From Arthrobacter sp. MYb23 (GTDB taxonomy: Bacteria; Actinomycetota; Actinomycetes; Actinomycetales; Micrococcaceae): a DNA stretch of 64,000 nucleotides. Shown here piece after piece: positions 51,978 through 59,657 of the stretch. The stretch's first letter is position 1; each line of letters opens with the position of its first letter. The stretch spans positions 146,192 through 210,191 of the forward strand of contig NZ_PCPR01000005.1 in the NCBI RefSeq assembly GCF_002979775.1, in the 5' to 3' direction. The translations under genes and the position numbers were made by a program. The notes under the pieces were generated by a model. The model was not told where the DNA came from, did no database searches, and saw only the letters and a list, made by a program, of their open reading frames with translations.

Positions 51978-53275
51978 CACGGGGTCACCACCATGGAGTC
52001 GACGACGACGGTCAACGGACGCAGGCGGCCATCTTCCAGTTCACCGAAAATATCGGCCGCATGGCCGCCGGTCAGTGCCAGCAGCGAGTCCAGGGGAGCA
52101 TCCACCAAGGGAAGTGCCTCGCCATTCGGATCGTGCAGCCACCCCCTGTCCTCGGGGTTGATGATGACTCCTTCCAACAGCACGGGATGCCTGGTCCGCC
52201 ACGGCGAGACGGCAACTGCAGCAGACTCCTGTTTGAGGGCCTGCCCGATGCTGTTGCCCTGTCCAAGGCTAGGGGCCGCGCCCAGGGGATTAACGGGGCC
52301 AGTGAACATGGCGCGCTGCGGTGCTGTACCGGGGTAGCGGGCAATTGTGACATCCAGCAGAGCCCCGGCAAGTTGCGGGGCAGCCAAACCCTGGCCCTGT
52401 GCGGCGAAGTCGAGGACCACCACTACCGTCCCGTCCGGGCCTTGAAGCCAGGTCCGTTGTTGCTGCAGTCGTCCGTCATCGCTCCGGTGGGCACCCAGAA
52501 CCAGCCAAGGACCCGGCAACTGCTCAGTGTCCTGTACATCGGCCGACGCCGTGGACCACCCGAGGGCAGCCTTGACGTCAGCGAACTCATCCGGAGATAG
52601 ATTGTCCCTGGCTGACCAGGCCTTGGTGAGTGCCCACCAGCGGCCCGCATGGAGGAGAAGATGGTCAGACCAGTCCGTCCTGCCATGGATTTGGGAAGCC
52701 ATGTCACGTACTTGCTCGGCCAAACCAGGAAGTTGGGAGTCCACCAAACGGGCTGCGACGCCATCCCACCACGAATACGGTTGCTTGCGGGCGGCGGCGA
52801 GGCCTGTCCGGACCAGGTCCGTCAGCCAGCGCGAAAAATCATCTACCCCCGCGTCCATCAGCGCGAGCCGCGCAGCGAGACGTTTTGCCTGCGCTTCCGG
52901 ATCGGCGGGCTGCTCGCTTTGCCGGCGTTCCTTGGCAGTGGCGCGGTCGGCCCGTTGATCGGCCCACTCCTTGGCGAAATCCGCAGTGGCGGCTCCTGCT
53001 TCGGCTGCTTCACCCCGGGACCACAGGAGGAGCAGTGCCAAGGCATGCTTGCAGGGGAACTTCCGACTGGGGCACGAGCAGCGGTAGGCGGGCGCTACGA
53101 TGTCAACGCTGACTTGGTACGGCGTTTTTCCGCTGCCTTGGCACCTGCCCCAGACAAGGACATCATTGCTGCCGGAGTCCGACCATGGGCCGGGATGCGC
53201 CAGCTTCCGTGCCGCCGCCAAGGAAGATGCGTCCGGGGCGGCTTTGATGACTGTCTCTTCGCTCCAACGCCCCAT
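51977..53275 (-). CDS. SWIM zinc-finger protein
   Basis: This 432-residue protein has an N-terminal SWIM finger CSCPSRKFPCKH (Cys66, Cys68, Cys75, His77; CxCx6CxH) and a long helical C-terminal part. SWIM fingers bind DNA or proteins. It is the first gene of the coupled five-gene operon and overlaps the DUF5691 gene by 1 nt. The upstream region has no clear ribosome site. It probably targets the AAA+/VWA machinery. Confidence 0.85.
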   Translation of the reverse strand: MGRWSEETVIKAAPDASSLAAARKLAHPGPWSDSGSNDVLVWGRCQGSGKTPYQVSVDIVAPAYRCSCPSRKFPCKHALALLLLWSRGEAAEAGAATADFAKEWADQRADRATAKERRQSEQPADPEAQAKRLAARLALMDAGVDDFSRWLTDLVRTGLAAARKQPYSWWDGVAARLVDSQLPGLAEQVRDMASQIHGRTDWSDHLLLHAGRWWALTKAWSARDNLSPDEFADVKAALGWSTASADVQDTEQLPGPWLVLGAHRSDDGRLQQQRTWLQGPDGTVVVVLDFAAQGQGLAAPQLAGALLDVTIARYPGTAPQRAMFTGPVNPLGAAPSLGQGNSIGQALKQESAAVAVSPWRTRHPVLLEGVIINPEDRGWLHDPNGEALPLVDAPLDSLLALTGGHAADIFGELEDGRLRPLTVVVDSMVVTP

Positions 53276-53382
53276 GAGTTTTATTCTGCCTGACGGCTAC
53301 GACAGTTTCACACAGGACCCGCTGAGCAGCTGTGGCCCTGCGCAATGCTGGCTCTATGCAATGCTCTCCAACAAAGCAAGAA

Positions 53383-53420
53383 CGGCCCGGATGCTCACAG
53401 CTGTGCGAGCATCCGGGCCG
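53383..53420 (-). terminator. Terminator of the DUF3100 operon
   Basis: CGGCCCGGATGCTC (53383-53396) pairs with GAGCATCCGGGCCG (53407-53420), 14 bp, around a 10-nt loop. On the minus strand it is followed by a T-rich run (TTCTTGCTTTGTT), so it is a rho-independent terminator for the genes to its right. Confidence 0.85.
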
Positions 53421-53438
53421 AAGCCTGCCGGGCATTTG

Positions 53439-54809
53439 TTAGTGCCAGAGTCCCAACGCAAACTCCGCGATGACCGTGGAGAGCAGGAAGGACGCCGTGA
53501 TCGCCACCAAGCCAACGGGAATGATCTTCCACCCGATGTTCCGCAACAACGGAATGTCCTTCCCGAGTGACAAGCCAGCCAAGGTCAGCATCACGGTGGC
53601 TATGGAGAGGAAGTCGACAGTCTTGACGGCCTCATTCAAGACGCCGGACCCAAAGAACCACGGGCTCGAAACATAGGCGCCAATAGTGGTGATGAAGACA
53701 ATGGCCGAAACCTTCCGGGTGATCTTGGCCAGCAGCAAACTGACCAAGACCAGAGCCAACATGATGCCGTATCCAGCCAGGATGGAGACACTCAGGCCCT
53801 TTGCGGCCACGGCTGCAGTGCCAATACCCAACACCGTCAAGACAGACAGGGAAAGCCATAGCGGCAACTTCATTGCCGCGGAAGACTTCGCTACCTCTTC
53901 ACGGAAGCGGCGGTTCTCCTCGGCCTGGACCTCGTCCTGTTCCAGCTCAGCTGCGGTGCGGGCCTGTGGAGCCGTGCCGGCTCCGACCTTCTGCGATTCC
54001 TTGTTGCGGGTGAGTACCTTATAGAACTTGTCAGCAACGGGCAGTGCGATATAGATGCCTACGTAGACACCCAGGATGGTGGTGATCAGGTTGGAGACTG
54101 CTGCCATGCCCAGAATGGCTTCCTGGTCACCCGGGTAGGCGGCAATGATGCTCGCGGCAGAGGCCGCCATCATGGAACCCGAACCAACGCCCGCACCCAT
54201 CGCAAGGGCCAGGGGATCGAAGATCTTCCAGTTGGCCACCAACGATGTCAGGAGTGTGATGAAGATGGCGCCGAACAGGGTACCGAAAACATACATGGCC
54301 AGCACGCCGCGGTATTGGTCGGAGTCAGGACCGTACTTCTCAGAGACCATGGCGAACGACGGTTCGCGGTCCAGCGAGAACGTGGCGCCCACAGTGGCCT
54401 TGCCCATACGCAGCAACACAGCGAGCGGCAGTGCCAACACGATGGTCCCCAGCAGATGGCCCACTTCCTGGAGGAGCAGCGCGGGGCCGGCCTTGATCAG
54501 ACTCGGCAGGCTTGGGCCGATATTGAAGGCGAGCCTGGCCACCAGGAGCAGGACTGCCACGCCAACAAGGGCGGCGGCCACACGCTGGAGGTCCAGGCCC
54601 AGCGGCTTGAACTTCTGGATGGAAACCAGCAAGCCAAGGATCAAGCCCCAAACCATGGGGAAAATGATGATCGCACCAATGCCGAGATCAATCTTGGCCT
54701 GGCCGATGAACTGGACCGCAAGGGCAATGACAAACGCCAGCGCGGCAACAGGAAGCGTCAGCCGTGTGCCGGCCTTGTCCGTCCGCGTGGTTTCGGTGCT
54801 GGTGCTCAT
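53439..54809 (-). CDS. DUF3100 membrane protein, probable transporter
   Basis: This 456-residue protein has about 10-12 hydrophobic segments, with a central charged stretch (RTAAELEQDEVQAEENRRFREEV) that splits it into two halves of similar size. GAGVGSGSMMAASAASIIAAYPGDQE in the middle resembles a re-entrant pore loop. The DUF3100 family has no assigned substrate. It overlaps the M20 amidohydrolase gene (ATGA), a pairing that suggests it imports the amide substrate of that enzyme. It is the last gene of the RpiR-type operon. Confidence 0.8.
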   Translation of the reverse strand: MSTSTETTRTDKAGTRLTLPVAALAFVIALAVQFIGQAKIDLGIGAIIIFPMVWGLILGLLVSIQKFKPLGLDLQRVAAALVGVAVLLLVARLAFNIGPSLPSLIKAGPALLLQEVGHLLGTIVLALPLAVLLRMGKATVGATFSLDREPSFAMVSEKYGPDSDQYRGVLAMYVFGTLFGAIFITLLTSLVANWKIFDPLALAMGAGVGSGSMMAASAASIIAAYPGDQEAILGMAAVSNLITTILGVYVGIYIALPVADKFYKVLTRNKESQKVGAGTAPQARTAAELEQDEVQAEENRRFREEVAKSSAAMKLPLWLSLSVLTVLGIGTAAVAAKGLSVSILAGYGIMLALVLVSLLLAKITRKVSAIVFITTIGAYVSSPWFFGSGVLNEAVKTVDFLSIATVMLTLAGLSLGKDIPLLRNIGWKIIPVGLVAITASFLLSTVIAEFALGLWH

Positions 54810-56032
54810 GATGATGCTTCCTGAATCGTGGCTTCGCGACGGTAGGCCGCCTTAACGAAGCGATCTCTCTGTTGGGGATTGGTTGCAGCGCCCGCCACCG
54901 TCCAAGCCAGTGCGATGGCTGCCTCGAACATCACGGCGTACGCCTCGGGTGTGTTCGCAAGGGCCGCGAAGCCATGCGAATGGATGGGAACGTTCGCGCC
55001 GGGAATACTGAGCCATGGATGCAGCGATGGAATCACTTGGGAGATATTTCCCATGTCCGTGGAGCCTCCGCCCATACCCGCCGCCGGAGAAGTGTCCTTA
55101 CCGAACGCGTCCATGGCTTCTGTCCAGTGGGCGGCAAGTTCCGCATCCTGGATCAGCGGCTCGTAGAGCGGTTCCGCGGCAGTGATTTCCAAAGTGGTTC
55201 CTGTGGCAATTGCTGCGCCTTCAAAACACCGCCTGACCCGCTCGAGCAACGCTTCGTACTCCGGAAGAGTAAAAGCTCGGCACTCGAACGGAACAACGGC
55301 GTGATCCGGGATGATGTTGGTGACATGCCCGGCCTCAGCCACATAGCAGGCAACCCGGTGATCACCGGGAATCTGCTGACGAAGCAAACCGATGGCTACC
55401 TGACTGAGCACGGCCGCGTCGCCGGCATTGACCCCCATATGCGGGGCGGCCGCAGCGTGGGCGGCCTTACCCGTGAAGACAGCCTCGTAGCGGCCCACAG
55501 CTTGGGCGGTGGTCCCCGCGGGGTTGTACGTAACGCCGTCCTGCACAGGGTGGACCATCAGAGCCAGCCCAACTCCGTCAAAGGCACCGCGCTCCAGCAT
55601 CAGCACTTTGCCGCCGCCATGCTCCTCAGCCGGCGTGCCGATCGCCTTCAACGTAATGCCGAGGTCGTCCACGTGGGGAAGGAGAGCGAGCGCAGCAGCT
55701 ACAGACGCACCCGCGATGAGGTTGTGTCCGCAGGCGTGGCCCACAGACGGCAGCGCGTCGTACTCGACGCACAGGGCAACAGCCAGGTCACCGCTTCCCG
55801 CGCTCGCAGTAAAGGCTGTGGGCAAATCAGCCGTTCCTTGGGTGACATCAAAGCCCCCTTCAGACAAAAGGGACGTAATTGCCTCAGCTGCACGGACTTC
55901 CTCGAAGGAGATCTCAGGATTGGCGTGCAGATCCTCTGACAGTGCCCGCACTCGTGGCTTCCACGTTGCGACGCCATCCGCGAGCGCTGTGCGAAGGCCT
56001 TCATCCGGGGGTGTTGTGTTGGTGGTTTCCAT
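54806..56032 (-). CDS. M20-family amidohydrolase (AbgB-like)
   Basis: This 408-residue metallo-hydrolase has the M20 elements VEYDALPSVGHACGHN (Asp92, His99, Cys101, His103), GTPAEEHGGGK (Glu pair) and a dimerisation domain starting about GKAAHAAAAPHMGVNAGDAAVL. This is the amidohydrolase subgroup that includes p-aminobenzoyl-glutamate hydrolase subunit B and N-acyl-amino-acid hydrolases. The substrate is not fixed by sequence. It is coupled to the DUF3100 gene and follows the aldehyde dehydrogenase gene. Confidence 0.86.
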   Translation of the reverse strand: METTNTTPPDEGLRTALADGVATWKPRVRALSEDLHANPEISFEEVRAAEAITSLLSEGGFDVTQGTADLPTAFTASAGSGDLAVALCVEYDALPSVGHACGHNLIAGASVAAALALLPHVDDLGITLKAIGTPAEEHGGGKVLMLERGAFDGVGLALMVHPVQDGVTYNPAGTTAQAVGRYEAVFTGKAAHAAAAPHMGVNAGDAAVLSQVAIGLLRQQIPGDHRVACYVAEAGHVTNIIPDHAVVPFECRAFTLPEYEALLERVRRCFEGAAIATGTTLEITAAEPLYEPLIQDAELAAHWTEAMDAFGKDTSPAAGMGGGSTDMGNISQVIPSLHPWLSIPGANVPIHSHGFAALANTPEAYAVMFEAAIALAWTVAGAATNPQQRDRFVKAAYRREATIQEASS

Positions 56033-56043
56033 GGTTCTTCCTG

Positions 56044-57591
56044 CTAGTAGGACAGGGACGGGAAGGGGGAGCCGGCCGCCCGTGTGGGCACCCAGACTGC
56101 TTTCGTCTGGGTGTATTCGTCCAGGACACCCGGGCCGGAGGAGCGGCCGTGTCCGGAATCGCCGAAGCCACCAAAAGGAACAGCAACGTGGATGGTCTTG
56201 TACGAGTTGATCCAGAAGGTCCCGGCCTTCACTTCGCGGGCGATGTGATGGGCCCGGGAAATGTCCGATGTCCAGACGGCGCCGGCCAATCCGAAGGTGG
56301 TGTTGTTGGCCCTGGCGATGGCCTCAGCCTCGGTGTCGAAAGCGTCGGCCCCCACCACGGGACCAAATACTTCAGTGGTCTCCAAACGGTTCGCTGGCGA
56401 TACGCCGTCCAGGAGCGTGGGCATGACCCAGTGCCCGCCGGCGAGGTTGGAGCCAGCCAATGATTCCGGCAGCGCTGCCTCCGTAAGGCGGCGGCCGCCG
56501 TCGTTCATTCCTGCCTCAATCAGCGAGGTGACGGTGGCAAACTGAGGGGCCGTGATGATGGGGCCAACCTCGGTGTCGGGGTCCAGCGGGTCGCCGACGC
56601 GGAGCCGGGCAGCGCGTTCGGCCACCATTTCCACGAAGCGGGCATGCACGCTGCGCTCTACAAGGAGACGGGAGCCGGCGACGCACGACTGGCCCGCGCC
56701 GGAGAAGATCGCGGAGATGGCACCATCGGCAGCCCGCTCCAAATCGGCATCTGCGAACACGATGTTGGCGCTTTTGCCGCCAAGTTCCAGCAATGCTGGA
56801 ATGCCGGCCTGCGCGGCAGTTACGGCGACACGGCGTCCTGTGGGGACGGAACCAATGAAGCTGACTTTGCCGACGCGTCGATCCGAGGTCAGCGTGGCTC
56901 CAACGGTTTGTCCCAAGCCTGCAGCGACGTTGAAGACGCCGTCGGGGAGTCCGGCCTGGTGAGCTAACTGGGCGAGCCGGACGGTGGTGGCGGGCGTGAA
57001 TTCACTGGGCTTGATGATGACGGCGTTGCCTGCAGCCAGCGGAGCGGCTGAGTTCCAGCCTGCGGTGAAGAGCGGAGCATTCCAGGGCGTAATGGCCACC
57101 ACCACACCCCAGGGCACGCGCTCGGTGTAGGTATGCCAGGGGCCCGGGACGGGAATCGTCTGGCCTGTCAGCTTGTCTGCCCAGCCTGCGTAATAGCCGA
57201 ACATTTCAGCAACCTTGGACGCTTCGACGCGGGCATCGCGGATGGGTTTCCCCGTGGTGGCGGATTCGAGGATCGCCAATTCTTCGGTGTGGGCTTCCAC
57301 TACCAGGCTGACGTTGCGGAGGATGGCGGCTCGTTCGAAGCCATTCAGGGCCCCCCAGGCGGCGGCGCCGCGGACGGAGCTCTCCAGGATGGCGTTGGCG
57401 CCTTCACTGCCAGGATCGGCGTACGTCGCAAACGGTTCACCCGTGGCCGCCGACGTCAGGGTAATGGTGTCGCCAGATCCCGGCACCACCTTTCCGTCCA
57501 GGAAGGGGCCAAAACCTGCGGGGAAAGCTGCGCTCAGGACTTCACGTGCTGTGGTTGTGGATGATGCAGCGGGGGCTATGGTGATGCTCAA
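56044..57591 (-). CDS. NAD(P)-dependent aldehyde dehydrogenase
   Basis: This 515-residue enzyme has VPWGVVVAITPWNAPL (cofactor fold), FIGSVPTGRRVA, catalytic Glu in LELGGKSANIVF and nucleophile Cys in GQSCVAGSRL. It oxidises an aldehyde to the acid. I chose a TTG start at 57591 with GAAGGA 6 nt upstream, because the open frame to 57732 overlaps the previous gene by over 100 nt and its extension is low in family similarity. In this operon it may act on the aldehyde made by the dehydrogenase encoded upstream. Confidence 0.85.
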   Translation of the reverse strand: MSITIAPAASSTTTAREVLSAAFPAGFGPFLDGKVVPGSGDTITLTSAATGEPFATYADPGSEGANAILESSVRGAAAWGALNGFERAAILRNVSLVVEAHTEELAILESATTGKPIRDARVEASKVAEMFGYYAGWADKLTGQTIPVPGPWHTYTERVPWGVVVAITPWNAPLFTAGWNSAAPLAAGNAVIIKPSEFTPATTVRLAQLAHQAGLPDGVFNVAAGLGQTVGATLTSDRRVGKVSFIGSVPTGRRVAVTAAQAGIPALLELGGKSANIVFADADLERAADGAISAIFSGAGQSCVAGSRLLVERSVHARFVEMVAERAARLRVGDPLDPDTEVGPIITAPQFATVTSLIEAGMNDGGRRLTEAALPESLAGSNLAGGHWVMPTLLDGVSPANRLETTEVFGPVVGADAFDTEAEAIARANNTTFGLAGAVWTSDISRAHHIAREVKAGTFWINSYKTIHVAVPFGGFGDSGHGRSSGPGVLDEYTQTKAVWVPTRAAGSPFPSLSY

Positions 57592-57617
57592 AGTAGTTCC
57601 TTCTCTTGCTGGAATGG

Positions 57618-58523
57618 CTACACTGCGTGCGTGGTGTTCGGGGCGCCGGCAGGAGTCACCGCGGGCGCCACCGTCCTTGCGATCTCGGTGAAATCGGCGG
57701 CCGGGCCAAGGGCTGCGAGGGCTGCCTGCCATTGGCCGGCGGCCGCCGCCAGAAGGTCAGGCTGTTCGCCGACCTGCCGGGCCATGTCGATGGCGAGTGC
57801 CGCGTCCCGTGCCATCAGGCCGAGGGAGAATCCGGAATTGTGGGTACCGGACAGTACCCAGTTGGGGTACATCGCGGCGGAGACTTTGCTCCCGCCGGAG
57901 GCGTTGCTGATGCTGGCTGCCGCTACGGCGGGGTCGATGCCGTAGGCCTTTGCCACACCGAGGGCTTCTCCGACGGACACCAGATTGGCTGCAGCGAGGA
58001 CGTTGTTCAACAGTTTGACCACGTTGCCGCTTCCGGGGCCGCCAATGTGGGCGTACCTGCCACCTGTGAGGGCGTCAAGGACGGGTTGCGCGGCCACCAC
58101 GGCAGTTTCAGTTGCTCCTACGAATGCGCTCAGGGTGCCGGTTGCTGCTCCGTCACGTCCGCCCGACACTGGGGCATCCACGAACGCTGCCCCTTTGGAT
58201 TCGGCCAGGGCATCCATGGCCTTGCTGGTGCCTGGCTCGGAGGTAGTGGTGTCAATGATCGCGATGGTCCCGGGTGCCGAGAGGAGCGTGGGAACTGTTG
58301 CTTCGACGATCTTGGCCGAGGGGAGCGACAGGACCACGTAGGGGGTGCCAGCGAGATCCTTGAGTTCGGCCGTCGTCGATATTCCCGTTTCGGCGGCTGC
58401 TAGTCGCGCTGCTTCCGAGGGATCGAAACCCGTGACGTCCCAGCCAGCGCTGTGGAGGGTTGCAGCCATCGCCCCTCCCATGGATCCGAGGCCGATAACG
58501 GCTATGCGTTGGTTGTTGCTCAT
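57618..58523 (-). CDS. 6PGDH/3-hydroxyisobutyrate dehydrogenase-family oxidoreductase
   Basis: This 301-residue protein has the Rossmann motif IAVIGLGSMGGAMA, the substrate motif FVDAPVSGGRDGA, and the catalytic Lys in GNVVKLLNN. It belongs to the beta-hydroxy-acid dehydrogenase family (3-hydroxyisobutyrate, tartronate semialdehyde, L-threonate and related). The ATG at 58523 follows AGGAG. It is the first enzyme gene after the RpiR regulator. The exact substrate is not readable. Confidence 0.87.
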   Translation of the reverse strand: MSNNQRIAVIGLGSMGGAMAATLHSAGWDVTGFDPSEAARLAAAETGISTTAELKDLAGTPYVVLSLPSAKIVEATVPTLLSAPGTIAIIDTTTSEPGTSKAMDALAESKGAAFVDAPVSGGRDGAATGTLSAFVGATETAVVAAQPVLDALTGGRYAHIGGPGSGNVVKLLNNVLAAANLVSVGEALGVAKAYGIDPAVAAASISNASGGSKVSAAMYPNWVLSGTHNSGFSLGLMARDAALAIDMARQVGEQPDLLAAAAGQWQAALAALGPAADFTEIARTVAPAVTPAGAPNTTHAV

Positions 58524-58580
58524 GAGGAACTCCTAGAGGGGATTTTGTAGCGGGAAGTGTCTGGGGGCCAGCCGCGGATA

Positions 58581-59471
58581 TCAATCCAGGTAGATGTCCA
58601 GGTCTTTCCAGAGTTGCTGGGTTCGCCGGATGGCAGCGCGGCTGCGCTCGGGGTGGGCCGCTTCCATGCCGGCCAGCAGTCCGTAGACCATGGAATTTGC
58701 AGCAGTCACCGATTGGAAGAAGGAGATTCCTTCCGAAGCGACAACCAGCAAGTGATCTGCCGCTGCGGCGAGGCGGCCACGGCGCATATCGCTGATGGCG
58801 ACGACGGTTGCGCCGGCTTGTTTGGCGGCTTCAGCAGTGACGATGATCTGCTGAACGGACCGCCACATATTGACCACTACCAGAACATCACCGGGACCCA
58901 GGCTGTTGGCTGCCGAGGCAAGGTGGACGCCGCCCCGATTTTCCAGGGTGATGGGGTAGCCCATGGTGGTACCGAGGTGGGCCATGACGCTTGCCGGTCC
59001 AGCGAAGGATCCGATGCCGATGGCCGTGATGGACCTTGCAGCTGCCAAGGCCGCGATGGCGGCCTCGACGTCCTCGGCGTTGTTGGACTCAAGTGTCAGC
59101 CGCAGGTTGTCGATGTCGTGATTCAGTGCGTCATGGAGGGGACTGCGGTGCTCGCCGTGTTCCAGCAGGGTGTCCTCAGTGGAGATCATCACCAGGTAGC
59201 GGGAGCGCAGTTCGCGCTGGAGGTCCGGCCAGCCTCGGTAGCCCAGGCGCTGGGCGGTGCGGACAACGGTGGAGTTGTTGACGTCTGAGCGCTGGGCAAT
59301 CTCTGCGATGTCCGCGTAGGAAGAAAGCTGGGGATTTCGGGCGATGACCTCCACTACCCGCGCCTGGGATTTGGACAGCGCAACCTCCGGAAGTGCGTCG
59401 CCCAGCCATGCATGGTCCACGGCTTCCCGTGCCATGGGGGCGGTGCCGGCCTCTTCTTGCTTGGTTGTCAC
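58581..59471 (-). CDS. RpiR/MurR-family transcriptional regulator with SIS domain
   Basis: This 296-residue regulator has an N-terminal helix-turn-helix (LSKSQARVVEVIARNPQLSSYADIAEIAQRSDVNNSTVVRTAQRLGYRGWPDLQRELR) and a C-terminal SIS domain (ARSITAIGIGSFAGPASVMAHLG through GDVLVVVNMWR). It starts at a GTG at 59471 behind AAGGAG. SIS regulators usually sense sugar phosphates or similar metabolites. It is first in the operon with the dehydrogenase, ALDH, M20 and DUF3100 genes and likely controls it through the boxes at 59502-59545. Confidence 0.87.
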   Translation of the reverse strand: MTTKQEEAGTAPMAREAVDHAWLGDALPEVALSKSQARVVEVIARNPQLSSYADIAEIAQRSDVNNSTVVRTAQRLGYRGWPDLQRELRSRYLVMISTEDTLLEHGEHRSPLHDALNHDIDNLRLTLESNNAEDVEAAIAALAAARSITAIGIGSFAGPASVMAHLGTTMGYPITLENRGGVHLASAANSLGPGDVLVVVNMWRSVQQIIVTAEAAKQAGATVVAISDMRRGRLAAAADHLLVVASEGISFFQSVTAANSMVYGLLAGMEAAHPERSRAAIRRTQQLWKDLDIYLD

Positions 59472-59501
59472 GGTCTTTACTCCTTGTAACCCACATCACT
59501 C

Positions 59502-59545
59502 TGCAAACTGCATTGCATTTAACATACTCTGCAATTTGGTTTGCG
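59502..59545. promoter_or_regulatory. Two candidate RpiR operator boxes
   Basis: TGCAAACTGCATTGCA (59502-59517) and TGCAATTTGGTTTGCG (59530-59545) share the form TGCAA-N6-TTGC(A/G), 28 bp apart centre to centre, upstream of the regulator start. Confidence 0.5.
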
Positions 59546-59657
59546 ACCAGTGTTTTGCGTTACAGGCATGTAAACCTTCTAAATTCGCAGCCAGCGGCCT
59601 TTAAACAGCAAATGCCGGGAAGCCCGCAACGGGGCTCCCCGGCACTCCTGCCAATCC

